In this document: positions 1 through 8,859 of the stretch, piece after piece
Layout of the letters: every line of letters starts with the position of its first letter
Numbering within the stretch: position 1 is the first letter of the stretch
Origin: Lucinisca nassula
Lineage: Eukaryota; Mollusca; Bivalvia; Lucinida; Lucinidae
DNA length: 64,000 nt
Reading direction: 5' to 3'
NCBI GenBank assembly: GCA_963580285.1
Contig: OY757010.1
Coordinates: 151,655,596-151,719,595, forward strand
Position numbers and translations under genes: made by a program
Notes under the pieces: model-generated
Databases searched by the model: none
What the model was told of the DNA's origin: nothing
Seen by the model: the letters and a program-made list of their open reading frames with translations, nothing else

Positions 1-92
1 ATATTACAAAATGTCCAAGTTTTTGCACAGCGATGCAGACGACGCCAGAACTATGACAATACCTCGTCGTTTTCTTCGAAAACAGCTTACCG
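1..92 (+). repeat. Right-end remnant of a pearl/HINE-like element
   Basis: The window opens inside a repeat. A GACGACG run is followed by an AT-rich spacer and the motif CGTCGTTTTCTTCGAAAAC, the same ending grammar (ACGG/GACG run, then a TTCG-looped stem) seen in the complete tandem-array elements further along. Its left part lies outside the window. Confidence 0.4.
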
Positions 93-172
93 GTAGCTAA
101 AAATAACTTTTAAGGTAACTGGCAGACGGCAAAGCAGACAACAATAGTCATGATTGGCATTTTATGGGTTAA
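93..172 (+). mobile_element. MITE family L, right-end fragment
   Basis: This matches the right end of the complete copy at 57370-57583, including the phrase GGCAAAGCAGAC and the terminal TTTTATGGGTTAA. The TTAA at 169-172 is the presumed target site. Confidence 0.55.
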
Positions 173-570
173 AAGAAGAACCTTTTTCGCAGTGTTTTTT
201 TTTTTTTTTTCTAAAATTTTCCTTGGTGTGTGGCACATTTCATCTAAAACTGCCTACACCACCATGTAAGGCTCTAGGCTTATATGATTCCAGCAATAAA
301 ATTCCTCACTTTTCCACTGCACAGATTGTATGCTTCCAAATGACTGCTGAAGCCTCGTGAAATTAGCATCTTTCTACCTTCAAATGAATCCTTCTCAGCT
401 CAAATGTAACAAATGCCTCTGTTGTGTCATCAATACAAAGGTATAATAAAACGTCCGGACCTCTTATCAAGCAATCATCTCTTTCATTCGAAACATGACT
501 TCATCTCTGTAAAATGCATTCTTAACAGTGCAGCACAGTTCTCTTCCAGTTTTACCCTAATGGGTAACAG

Positions 571-956
571 AAAACATTTTCAGATGCAGTTTTTCTTGGC
601 ATCTTAAGGGTGAACCTTAAGATGCTAAGGGTTAGCCCTTAAGATGCCGAGAAAAACTGCTTCTAAAAATGTTGTCTATTGATGTCAACTGCTGGTCATC
701 TTTCGAACTTTTCAAACATATTTTTGCATACAGGCAAACAGTGTGGACCCTGATGTCGTCTGCAGCATCTTTTTGTATTCAAATATATTTTTCCATACAG
801 ACAAAGCAGTGTTGACCTGATCAGACTACTGCTCCTGTCTGGGCACCCTGATCAGACTGTTCCGAGAAGTCTAAGCCAAGAACATACTGCTTGCAACAAT
901 GACTTTTCCAAGTGTCTGGCAGAAGACAATTGTTGTGACTAGCATTTGAAGGTTAA
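571..956. mobile_element. MITE family L, head-to-head pair
   Basis: A fragment at 571-607 is an inverted copy of the left end of the element starting at 639 (TTAAGATGCCGAGAAAAACTG), so the two left ends face each other around an AAGGGTGAACCTT palindrome. The main copy runs from TTAA at 639-642 to TTAA at 953-956 and holds the fragment GCATACAGGCAAACAGTGTG shared with 57370-57583. The 173-570 stretch before it shows nothing I can name. Confidence 0.5.
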
Positions 957-1171
957 ACAAGGGATTATCTGTGTCTTGGGATTCTGTGAAAACCACCCCT
1001 GGGCCTGGGCTGCCCTGGCATTCCTGTCATTGACAGGAATCTCAGTCCCTGTCTTCTCTCTGAAAATAAGGGGAAAATAACTATGAAAATAGGCTCTGGT
1101 ATTTCTCCACTATGAAACAATCTCAGGAAAGGATGAAGTGTACAATCTAACGACATGATGGATGAATTATT

Positions 1172-1372
1172 TTAACCCTTATCTTGCTGTTCACGACAAC
1201 CCCTATCTTTGCAAACAGTATAGATCCAGATCAGATGGCCATCTGATCAGGATCTACACTGTTTGGCATTCAGTTTATGAATTTGTAGCAATAAATTACA
1301 TCAAGTAATTTGATTGGCTGATAGACAGAAATGGGTGTGGCTTAAATGAATATACAGCAAGATAAGGGTTAA
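1172..1372. mobile_element. piggyBac-like MITE family A
   Basis: The element is bounded by TTAA at 1172-1175 and 1369-1372. Its ends are CCCTTATCTTGCTG and its inverse. The centre is a palindrome of the type AGATCCAGATCAGATGGC / GCCATCTGATCAGGATCT. TTAA target duplication followed by CCC is the hallmark of piggyBac-type elements. There is no coding capacity. Ten further copies or fragments lie in the window. Confidence 0.8.
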
Positions 1373-1450
1373 CAGTGACTTATCTTATTATAATGCACTA
1401 GGAAATTAAAATGCACGAGCGAATATAATGTGGCATCCCTTTGAAAACTT

Positions 1451-2408
1451 AAACTAGAATCGTGCAGTCGATGGCAAGCCATCGCATATCCCCACGCTTC
1501 CCCGCGGGCCCCATCCCCTGGGCCATCACCTAGGGGTGTTTGACCCGAGGGTTAGAATTTTGATTGTGATGTATTCTACTCATCACGCCGTTTGATTTAA
1601 TATGCTACATGACCATGTTCTGAAAACTTTGATTTTTTATCCCCAAGGTGCCCCACCCCTGGCCCCACTCCCAGGGGTAGGATCAAAATTCCAAAAGTGT
1701 TATGCACTCCCCAGACCAAAGTTTTATCAGTTCCCAAAGTTTCAAATTTCTATCTATAACGGTCTAGGAGGAGTTATCCGGTAACAGTAATGTATGGGGG
1801 TAAAGGGGTCAAAATCAGTTTTTGACCTCTGGTGACCTCAAAATTGACCCAAGGGGTCAAATTTTGCTTGCCGTTTGCTTTGATATATTACACGACCATG
1901 TTCTGGAAATTTTGATTTTTGATCCCCGTGGGCCCCACCCCCTGGGCCCACCCTTAGGGATGTGATCAAAACTCCGAAAGTGTCATGCACTCCCCAGACC
2001 AAAGATCTATCAGTTCCCAAAGTTCAAGTTTCTATCTATAACTGTCTAGGAGGAGTTATCCGGTAAAGGGGTCAAAATCAGTTTTTGACCTCTGGTGACC
2101 TCAAAATTGACCCTATGGGTCAAATTTTGGTTGTAATGTTTTCTACTCATCATGCCGTTCGCTTTGATATATTACACGACCATGTTCTGGAAATTTTGAT
2201 TTTTGACCCCCACGGGCCCCACCCCCTGGGCCCACCCGCAGGGTTGTGATCAAAATTCCGAAAGTGTCATGCACTCCCCAGACCAAAGATCTATCAGTTC
2301 CCAAAGTTTCAAGTTTCTATCTTTAACTGTCTAGGAGGAGTTATCCGGTAAGACGGACGGAAGACCATTACAATATCCCCACTTTTCTTCGAAAAGCGTG
2401 GGGATAAT
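1451..2408 (+). mobile_element. HINE/pearl-like tandem-array element, family 'TATCCCC'
   Basis: The left end has CTAGA, then a stem GATGGCAAGCCATC, then the arm TATCCCCACGCTT. About three core units of roughly 285 bp follow (marked by TTATCCGGTAA near 1775, 2060 and 2345), then a GACGGACGG run and a terminal hairpin whose right arm AAGCGTGGGGATA is the exact inverse of the left arm. A second, inverted copy is at 48523-49709. I infer a non-autonomous Helitron-like element; it has no coding capacity. Confidence 0.65.
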
Positions 2409-2410
2409 TA

Positions 2411-3214
2411 CATTCCAGAATGCACTGTCTGAATCTCGATGTCAACACGTAAAATTATTCTTCATAAAATAGCCTCAATGATTGCACATACACAACTTTT
2501 TTACAGATGATACAAATATTATTCCCATTATGCTTCAATACTTCCAATTCTCCATAGTTATGTACATTTCAAGCGATTTGATTGGTTAAATAAAAGTTTT
2601 ATACTTCAATAAATTCCATGAGGGGTAGCCCCTATGTGCCCATGGCGCCCGGTTACCTTAAAAACAACAGTCAGTCAAATTCCATGAGCATGAGTCTCAG
2701 AACTAGTTCACACAGACATAGGTAGTAATACAACGTGACAAGTTAAAACCCCTGTGTTACCTTACAGTATATATGAAGTTACGTCAACATTTTCCCCTTA
2801 AAGATGGGAAACTATTGAAAACGTAAATGTTAGAAGACAACGGAATTTAACGATTTGATGGTTTTTTTTGCCTGGGTTTCTTTCAAAGATGGCAGCTTCT
2901 AACTGAATAATCACACAGCCGTGGCCGTTGGTAGCCTAGACTCATGGGTTTTGACGCACTTAAGCATTAGTTGATGTATCATTAGTTTAACTTGCAACTC
3001 CCAGTACATTGGTTTTGTGCAGGACATACATGGACTTCTAGCAAATATTTGTATATCATTTAAATATTTTTGCATCAACTGTCTTTGTAGAAATTATAGG
3101 TGAAAAAGGACCACCGTGGTGACTATCATTTAAGTTAACAGTCATTTGAAATGACGCAGCTGACAATCTGCCATTTTTCTTGCAAGAAAATTATTTAAGT
3201 TCAACAATAATACC
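2411..3214. other. Low-repeat stretch without recognisable gene
   Basis: AT-rich sequence downstream of the minus-strand gene. No long open frame on either strand and no clear repeat family. If the alternative last exon at 3856 is used, transcription would end just inside its right border. Confidence 0.3.
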
Positions 3215-3856
3215 ATGGCTGTGTTCAGAGATCTTTATTTGTCTGTAAAAACAATATAAAATGACAAGAATAACTGTTGTTTGACACCTGAAAGAATTTC
3301 AATAATCTTATCCTATTTTGCAAATGGCACCCATTTATATGTCTTTGTTTCAGTGGGTAGGGAAGTTGCGGTGCTTGTTTCTATTGCTTGCATTGAGTAA
3401 CATACCAGAGGTCTGCGTCAGTATTTTTTTAATAGATTGTTCATTATCACTGACAAGAATTTTCTTTGAATTCTTTACACTTGGCAACATACAAACACAG
3501 AAAATTACTTCACAAGTTTCTCGCTTCTTCCAGTTCCAACATATTTTATATAAGATGTGATATTAGTTTGAAAAGTAAAATTTTGTATACACTTGAAATT
3601 GCATGTGAACTAATGCACCAGGTGACACTATAACAGAGAAAGCACTGTTTGTTTCTGATGCACCTTTTGGTTCTTAAATTTTTATGCTTCAATTTGAGGA
3701 AAAATGTGCATAAAGAAATTCTCTTAAAGATTTGAACAGTCAGGGTAAAACTGTTGTAATTTTCCAGGACAATCCTCGAATTTCTCACAAACCACCTGGA
3801 TGTGACATTCTTACGTTGTTCTACCAAAATGATGATGAGGTATTGCAAATTAGCGT
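3215..3856 (-). other. Possible alternative last exon and 3' UTR of the TOPAZ1-like gene
   Basis: A strong acceptor (pyrimidine-rich tract ending TTGGACTTACAG) precedes 3856. Only one frame is open from it, and that frame fits the phase-1 donor candidate at 8690. The frame runs to a stop at 3546 and a canonical AATAAA lies at 3239-3234 on the minus strand. Against it, the 103-residue tail has low protein character and no counterpart in vertebrate TOPAZ1, whose C terminus ends shortly after the segment encoded at 8668-8859. I regard it as a minor or spurious alternative. Confidence 0.25.
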
Positions 3857-4006
3857 CTGTAAGTCCAAGAATAGGAAGAAACTTCTTGGTGCGTCAAATT
3901 AGATGTGCGTCAAAATACATTATAGGACGATAAGTTCATACGCTTTCAGAAGAATTCCCAAAATTTACCATTTTTAACATTTCGATGACAAAGTTGGAAT
4001 TATAAG

Positions 4007-4160
4007 GAATGAATTATCATATTTGTGGATTTTATCGATGTGTAAACTCCGGTAAATCTCTCACAAACTGCATAAAGCCCAAAGGGCTTTATGCTAAGTT
4101 TGTGAGTGATGCCCCGGGGTTTACACATTGATGAACTCCACAAAAATGAAATTAATTCCA
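4007..4160. mobile_element. Palindromic MITE family M
   Basis: The arms ATATTTGTGGATTTTATCGA / TGATGAACTCCACAAAAAT and GTGTAAACTCCGG / CCGGGGTTTACAC are inverted copies around a central stem TAAAGCCCAAAGGGCTTTA. Only this copy was found in the window. Confidence 0.5.
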
Positions 4161-4180
4161 ATATTACCTTGCGCTACAAT

Positions 4181-4330
4181 TACCCTAATGATCTTAAGTA
4201 TCGGGACAGACAGGCCTAAGCAAACAATGGAGACCCTGCTCTACTGAAGGAGCAGTCTGATCCGGTCCTACACTCTTTGCCACTATCTGCACCTTTTGGG
4301 CTCCTTACTGGATTGTGAAACAAATTTTTT
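4181..4330 (+). mobile_element. MITE family F, truncated by the LINE
   Basis: The left end TACCCTAATGATCTTAAG and the inner palindrome with GAGCAGTCTGATC match the full copy at 9787-9998. Homology stops at about 4330, where LINE sequence begins, so the LINE or its 5' truncation removed the right end. Confidence 0.5.
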
Positions 4331-5724
4331 GATTGTGGATGGCCTCATTAGGCAGTTAGTGTCCATCGACAATTCCCAGTTTGGCTTCGTCCCAGGAAGA
4401 GGAACAACAGACGCAATTTTTGTTGTACGGCAGCTACAAGAGAAGTATCTTGCGGCCAACAGGAGACTCTACATGGCTTTTGTAGACCTGGAGAAGGCAT
4501 TTGACCGAGTGCCTCGGAAAGTCATCTGGTGGGCACTAAGAAAACTTGGAGTGGACAAGTGGATTGTGCAACTGGTCCAAGGGATGTATGCTAATGCTCA
4601 GCCATGTCCGCGTTGGTGATGGTTACAGTGAAGAATTCAAGGTGAAGGTGGGTGTTCATCAAGGCTCTGTTCTCAGCCCACTGCTTTTCATCATTGTGCT
4701 TGAAGCTGGAGCCCCCTGGGAGGACCTATATGCTGATGACCTTGTTATCATAGCTGAATCCCTTGAGGAATGTGTCAGGAGGCTCTTAACTTGGAAAGAC
4801 GCAATGGAGGCGAAAGGGCTGAGAGTGAATGCAGGAAAGACAAAGATCATGATCTTAGGTACAGGTCTGGACCTCTTGCAGAGTACAGGCCAGTTCCCAT
4901 GCGCTGTATGTCGCACTGGAGTGGGCAGGAACAGTATCTTTTGTAATGGCTGCAAGTTCTGGGTGCACAAGAAATGCAGTGGGCTCAAACGCCTGATAGA
5001 GGACCCTGATTACAGGTGTACACGGTGTCAAGGAACTGCACGCCCCTTAGATGGCAGACCACAGAGGGAAGTTCAAGTTGGATCCGACAAGCTGGAAGTT
5101 GTAGCTTCCTTTTGCTACCTAGGTGATATGCTCTCTGCAGCGGGTGGTTGCGACCTTTCAACTACATCACGTGTGAAAACAGCCTGGAAGAAATTCAAGG
5201 AGTTGCTACCAGTTCTCTCTTCCCACCACCTCTCGTTCAAAACATGTGGCCATGTGTATAGCTCTTGTGTGTGGAGGGCAATGCTCCATGCCAGTGAGAC
5301 ATGGCCATTGACAAAGCCAAACCTCCAACGTCTACAGTGGAATGACAGGGCAATGATCCGACAGATCTGCAATGTCAAGCCACAGGACACTGTCACCATC
5401 AGGTCCAGTGAGTTACTTGAGTGTCTTGGCATTGAGGACCTGGACCTCATCCTGAAAGAGAGAAGGCTTCGCTGTTATGGACATGTGGAACCCTCCAACA
5501 GTGCAGTCAAGACTGCCTGTGACATACAGGTAGATGGAAAGCGGGGGCCTGGAAGGCCCAAGATGACCTGGAAGCAGCTAACAGAAAGAGATTGCAGAGA
5601 ATGGAAGCTCTCTGCTATCAATCCTCATGATAGACAAACCTGGAGATCTGGTGTAAGATCTGCCATGCGTGCAGCAAGCCAGCTACCCATTTATGTGGAC
5701 GTTGCCCCTGTACCTGCACGTTAA
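4296..5724 (+). pseudogene. Reverse transcriptase ORF remnant of the LINE
   Basis: Open frames at 4296-4619 and 4546-5724 overlap and together give the RT palm, YADD motif, zinc finger and C-terminal domain. A one-base deletion near 4600 separates them, the YADD-proximal segment is shortened and the N-terminal endonuclease is absent, so no functional enzyme can be made. The first 35 bases belong to the adjacent MITE and are read through by chance. Confidence 0.85.
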
Positions 5725-5760
5725 TAAAAAATCCGTTGATGATGATGATGATGATGATGA
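4331..5760 (+). mobile_element. 5'-truncated LINE (non-LTR retrotransposon), reverse transcriptase pseudogene
   Basis: Translated from 4331 the sequence shows reverse transcriptase blocks in order: FGFVPGRGTTDA, DLEKAFDRVPR, then after a frameshift near 4600 HQGSVLSPLLF and the catalytic YADD at about 4728. The second frame continues without stop to 5724. Between LLFIIVLEA and YADD about ten residues usual for the family look deleted. After the palm comes a Cys/His finger (C-x2-C-x10-C-x2-C-x4-H-x2-C-x13-C-x2-C), then a C-terminal region with ETWPLTK and GRPKMTW. A TAA stop at 5722 is followed by AATAAA and a GAT/TGA microsatellite, the kind of 3' end found in RTE-like LINEs. No endonuclease domain remains. 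It is a dead copy; the clade is not certain. Confidence 0.9.
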
Positions 5761-5833
5761 AATCGTTGGTTTTCTGGCAGGAAAGTTAATTTTCCGGTGT
5801 CTGTAAAACGGAATTTGCGACTGTAAAACCAAC

Positions 5834-6309
5834 TACAGTCGAACTTCGATGGCTCGAACTCGCCGGGACCGCCGAAAAAAGTTCGAGCCATCGGTAGTTC
5901 GAGCCATTGGAGTCCAACTCGGCAAGATCCATCTTTGTGTACTATGATTTTTTATCATAGCTGCGGCGATTTGGGTGACTTCCGGTACATTTATCGGTCA
6001 TAATTTAAGAGTGGATGATGAGCCGTATTTTTGGTCCGTATTATGATACTGATCATGCGCCTGCGCGACGTGATCGATAAAATTGGAATTTTTAAAAAGG
6101 TAATTAGTGCGAGCCATCGGCGGGTTTTTACATAGAAAATGCACTCTAGGGACCAGGCTTAGAGTTCGAGGGTTCGAGCCATCGTGGTTCGAGCCAAGGG
6201 TGGCATGTTTAGTTAAAATGAATAGGGATTTTGCCGGGACTGAAAAGTCAGTTCGACCCAAACGTGGTGTTCGAGCCTACCGAGTTCGACCCATCGAAGT
6301 TCGACTGTA
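5834..6309. mobile_element. TA-flanked MITE family I (Tc1/mariner- or pogo-like)
   Basis: The ends are exact inverted repeats, CAGTCGAACTTCGATGG at 5836 and its inverse ending 6307, flanked by TA. The GTTCGAGCC motif is repeated inside both arms. No transposase is encoded. A shorter, disrupted copy lies at 44036-44362. Confidence 0.75.
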
Positions 6310-6429
6310 CATTTAAAATTTTCAATACAGTTATCCCCTTCTAATGCTCTTATTCACTTTGTTTTGTTTTAAGAATAAAGCGATGTTACATGATGACGTC
6401 GGATTTCCGGCAGTATATAGCAGAATATA

Positions 6430-6900
6430 CTGTTACCTCCCATTATCTACCTTGCTAGATCATATGCATAGCTTCTAGGTTTAGAACCACTCTCTAACAA
6501 CTGCGTCAGGGAGTCGACTCTTTGGCTCAGCAGTTAGAGCACTGGACTATCACCCGAGTGGCCTGGGTTCGAATCCCACTATAGGCGGGGATTTTTTCAG
6601 GCTATGCTTCTTTTCTTTGTTACGGCTTGCATGTCGTAAGATGGGGGCTAGTCCGGCTTCGGACTTTACATGCCAGAATTGGCTTCGTGCCGAAGTTGGC
6701 TCCACGTCATCATAAATGATGACTTCCTTGAAGAGGGGGTGTGTTACCTCCCTTCCATTATCTACCTTGCTGGATCAGCGGTTAGAGCACTGGACTATCA
6801 CCCGAGCAGCCTGGGTTCGAATCTCACCATATGCGGGGATTTTTTCAGACTATGCTTCTTTCCTTTGTTACCGCTTTCATGTCGTAAGGGCTTTCATGTC
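6430..6900 (+). repeat. Tandemly duplicated tRNA-like SINE (about 310 bp unit)
   Basis: Two copies of a tRNA-like head lie near 6524 and 6773. Each has a box A-like stretch (TTAGAGCACTGGACTATC) and an exact box B (GGTTCGAATCC or GGTTCGAATCT). Each is followed by GGGGATTTTTTCAG, and each is preceded by TTATCTACCTTGCT (near 6440 and 6758). Shared flanks mean the whole segment was duplicated locally, not inserted twice. The folded cloverleaf looks imperfect, so I call it SINE-derived rather than a tRNA gene. Confidence 0.55.
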
Positions 6901-7034
6901 GTAAGAATACTGTTGCAAATTTTCGACATTATCCGATCAGAATGAGAATGGTCTAATTTGGGGCTACACTATTTACTGATGGTCAAATCCTTCTAATACT
7001 CTTCAATAAATACAGCAAATTTTGCAGTCCAATC

Positions 7035-7234
7035 TTAACTCTTATCATGCTGTTCGCGACAGCCCCTGTCTTTGGAAACAGTGTAGATCCAGATCAGATG
7101 GCTTCTTGAAGCCATCTGATCAGGATCTACACTGTTTGACATTCAATTTATGAATTTGTAGCAATAAATTACATCAAGTAATTTGATTGGTTGATAGACA
7201 GAAATGGGTGTGGCTTCAGCAAGATAAAGGTTAA
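7035..7234. mobile_element. piggyBac-like MITE family A
   Basis: Flanked by TTAA on both sides. It carries the TGTAGATCCAGATCAGATGG palindrome and the ATGGGTGTGGCTTC segment typical of the family. Confidence 0.75.
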
Positions 7235-7356
7235 AATGCATTATTTTTTTTTTCTGTTTTCAAAATTATGAAGACTTTCCTAAATATGATTCAGAGCATA
7301 TATAAACAAATCAAGCTTCCAGATCATACATCCCAAAGGAATGTTAGTCAACTTTA

Positions 7357-7567
7357 TTAACCCTTATCCTGCTTGATAACAACCCCTACCTTTGCAAACA
7401 GTGTAGATCCTGATCAGATGGCTTCTCAAGAAACCATCTGATCAGAAACTACACTGTTTTTCATTCAGTTTGTGAATTTGAGCAAAAACATTATATCATG
7501 TAACCTGATTGGCTGATTGTTAGAAATGGGTGTGGCCAATATAAATATTCAGCATGATAAGGGTCAA
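7357..7567. mobile_element. piggyBac-like MITE family A
   Basis: Left border TTAACCCTTATCCTGCTT; right border GATAAGGGTCAA, where the TTAA has mutated to TCAA. The central palindrome is intact. Confidence 0.75.
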
Positions 7568-7718
7568 GGTAATGTCAAGCGAGTATTTTCATTGTTTGCA
7601 GACATGCTTATATGAGTTCTTAACCTACTTCAAAGAGGGCAGAATGACTGAATGACTGAATTACTTGATGATCAATCTCAATTTAGGTTTTGTGACTAGG
7701 CTGGAATTCAAAACACCT

Positions 7719-7961
7719 GGGGCCAGTTGTTCAAAGCATCTTTAGCTTAACGAGCTCGTTAGTGGTCATACTGTTAACTCTTCTAGCAAGTAAACTATCT
7801 AAAATTCTGTTATTTTTGCTGAAAAAAATGTGAGCAGCTTTTGCATTTGCAAAAGCTGCTCACATTTTTTCAGCAAAAATATTAGCATATTTGACATATT
7901 AAATGATGAAAGTTTAACGATATGTTAACTAACGACGCCCTATATTTGAACAACTGGTCCC
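7719..7961. mobile_element. Palindromic MITE family C
   Basis: The ends are GGGGCCAGTTGTTCAAAG and an inverse reading TTGAACAACTGGTCCC. The centre is a near-perfect stem: TGTGAGCAGCTTTTGCA facing TGCAAAAGCTGCTCACA, embedded in TTTTGCTGAAAAAA / TTTTTTCAGCAAAA. Five more full copies occur at 14046, 31827, 34310, 37623 and 42154. Confidence 0.8.
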
Positions 7962-8262
7962 TGGTGCCAACTGTTCAAAACCTTGTTCTTAACCTTTAAC
8001 ACTATCTAGGCTAATTCAGCAAACAATAAATTGTTGATATTTTTCTTATTTTTACCAGAAAACAGGACTTGGCATCTCATGCAAATTGTCCCTAGACAAT
8101 TTGCATGAGATGTCAAATCCTGTATTATGGCAAAACCCTGTGTTCTGGGTAAAACAAGAAAAACATTTCAAAATGTCTGCTGAAAAAAGTTCCAGAATGC
8201 ACAGTATTAACAAACTGGTTATAGATATGAATATCAGCTGTTCTAGCAAGTACAATATATAA
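7962..8262. mobile_element. Palindromic MITE family K (copy without the family C insertion)
   Basis: The palindrome GACTTGGCATCTCATGCAAA / TTTGCATGAGATGTCAAATC is flanked by AACACTATCTAGGCTAATTC and ATGTCTGCTGAAAAAAG. The second copy at 42122-42730 carries a family C element at the CTAATTCAGCA site, which is empty here. Confidence 0.6.
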
Positions 8263-8501
8263 TACACCACAACCCCATTATAACACAGTTCATTATAATA
8301 CGATTCATTATAACACGGTTGTGGACATAACACGGTTTCAAGATGGATCCCAAAAATGTATAGATTATATAGAAAAATGACCATAAATGGTCATTTTTCA
8401 ATATAATCTATAAATTTTTATTTGGATACAACACGGTTGTTCAACTAACACGATTTCTCTTTTGTACCCCAATAATAGTGTTATAAAGAGGTTTTGGTGT
8501 A
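8263..8501. mobile_element. TA-ended MITE family H
   Basis: The ends are TACACCACAACCCCATTATA and the inverse of TACACCAAAACCTCTTTATA. The central stem is TATAGAAAAATGACCATAAA and its inverse. A second copy is at 16556-16778. Confidence 0.75.
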
Positions 8502-8667
8502 GTGATATTTTTGCTGCAAAATGTATGCAATTAAATGGAAATGCTAGACATCTTTTCAGCAAAAATATTATTTTAGACATACTGAAGATTTGATCCAATT
8601 TTAAGTAATTATTCTGTTAATAAAGATTTTGACCCTTAATGAGTTTGTTAAGCTAATGATGCTTTAA

Positions 8668-8859
8668 TCAAGTCAGTCTAGCATACTTACTGTTTTTGTC
8701 AGTTTGACAGAGCCATCCTTCAAGAGATCTTGGATCCACTTTGACTGAACCATCTGTTTGTATAACTGCACCGATGCCAGGTACCATCTGCCCGAGCACA
8801 TCGGCAACCATTTTCTGAGTGTGGGCAGGGGACTGGGCAACTCCGTGCAGAAATGGAAC
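8668..8859 (-). CDS. TOPAZ1: TOPAZ1-like exon, probable last coding exon
   Basis: The acceptor TTATTCTTCAG precedes 8859 and the frame enters at phase 0. The encoded segment includes VPFLHGVAQS and VDPRSLEGWLC. Read through, it stops at TGA 8670-8668, leaving a tail about as long as that of vertebrate TOPAZ1 after the equivalent SLExxxxLKWL-like region. A competing donor ACA|GTAAGTATG at 8690 would instead allow splicing at phase 1 to 3856. An ATTAAA just after the stop could serve as a poor polyadenylation signal. Confidence 0.65.
   Translation of the reverse strand, partial: VPFLHGVAQSPAHTQKMVADVLGQMVPGIGAVIQTDGSVKVDPRSLEGWLCQTDKNSKYARLT

Noticed and set aside
3720..3809. Short last exon from ATCCAG at 3809 in another frame ending FYPDCSNL
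   Set aside because: The reading looks protein-like, but no exon with matching phase precedes it and its pyrimidine tract is poor.
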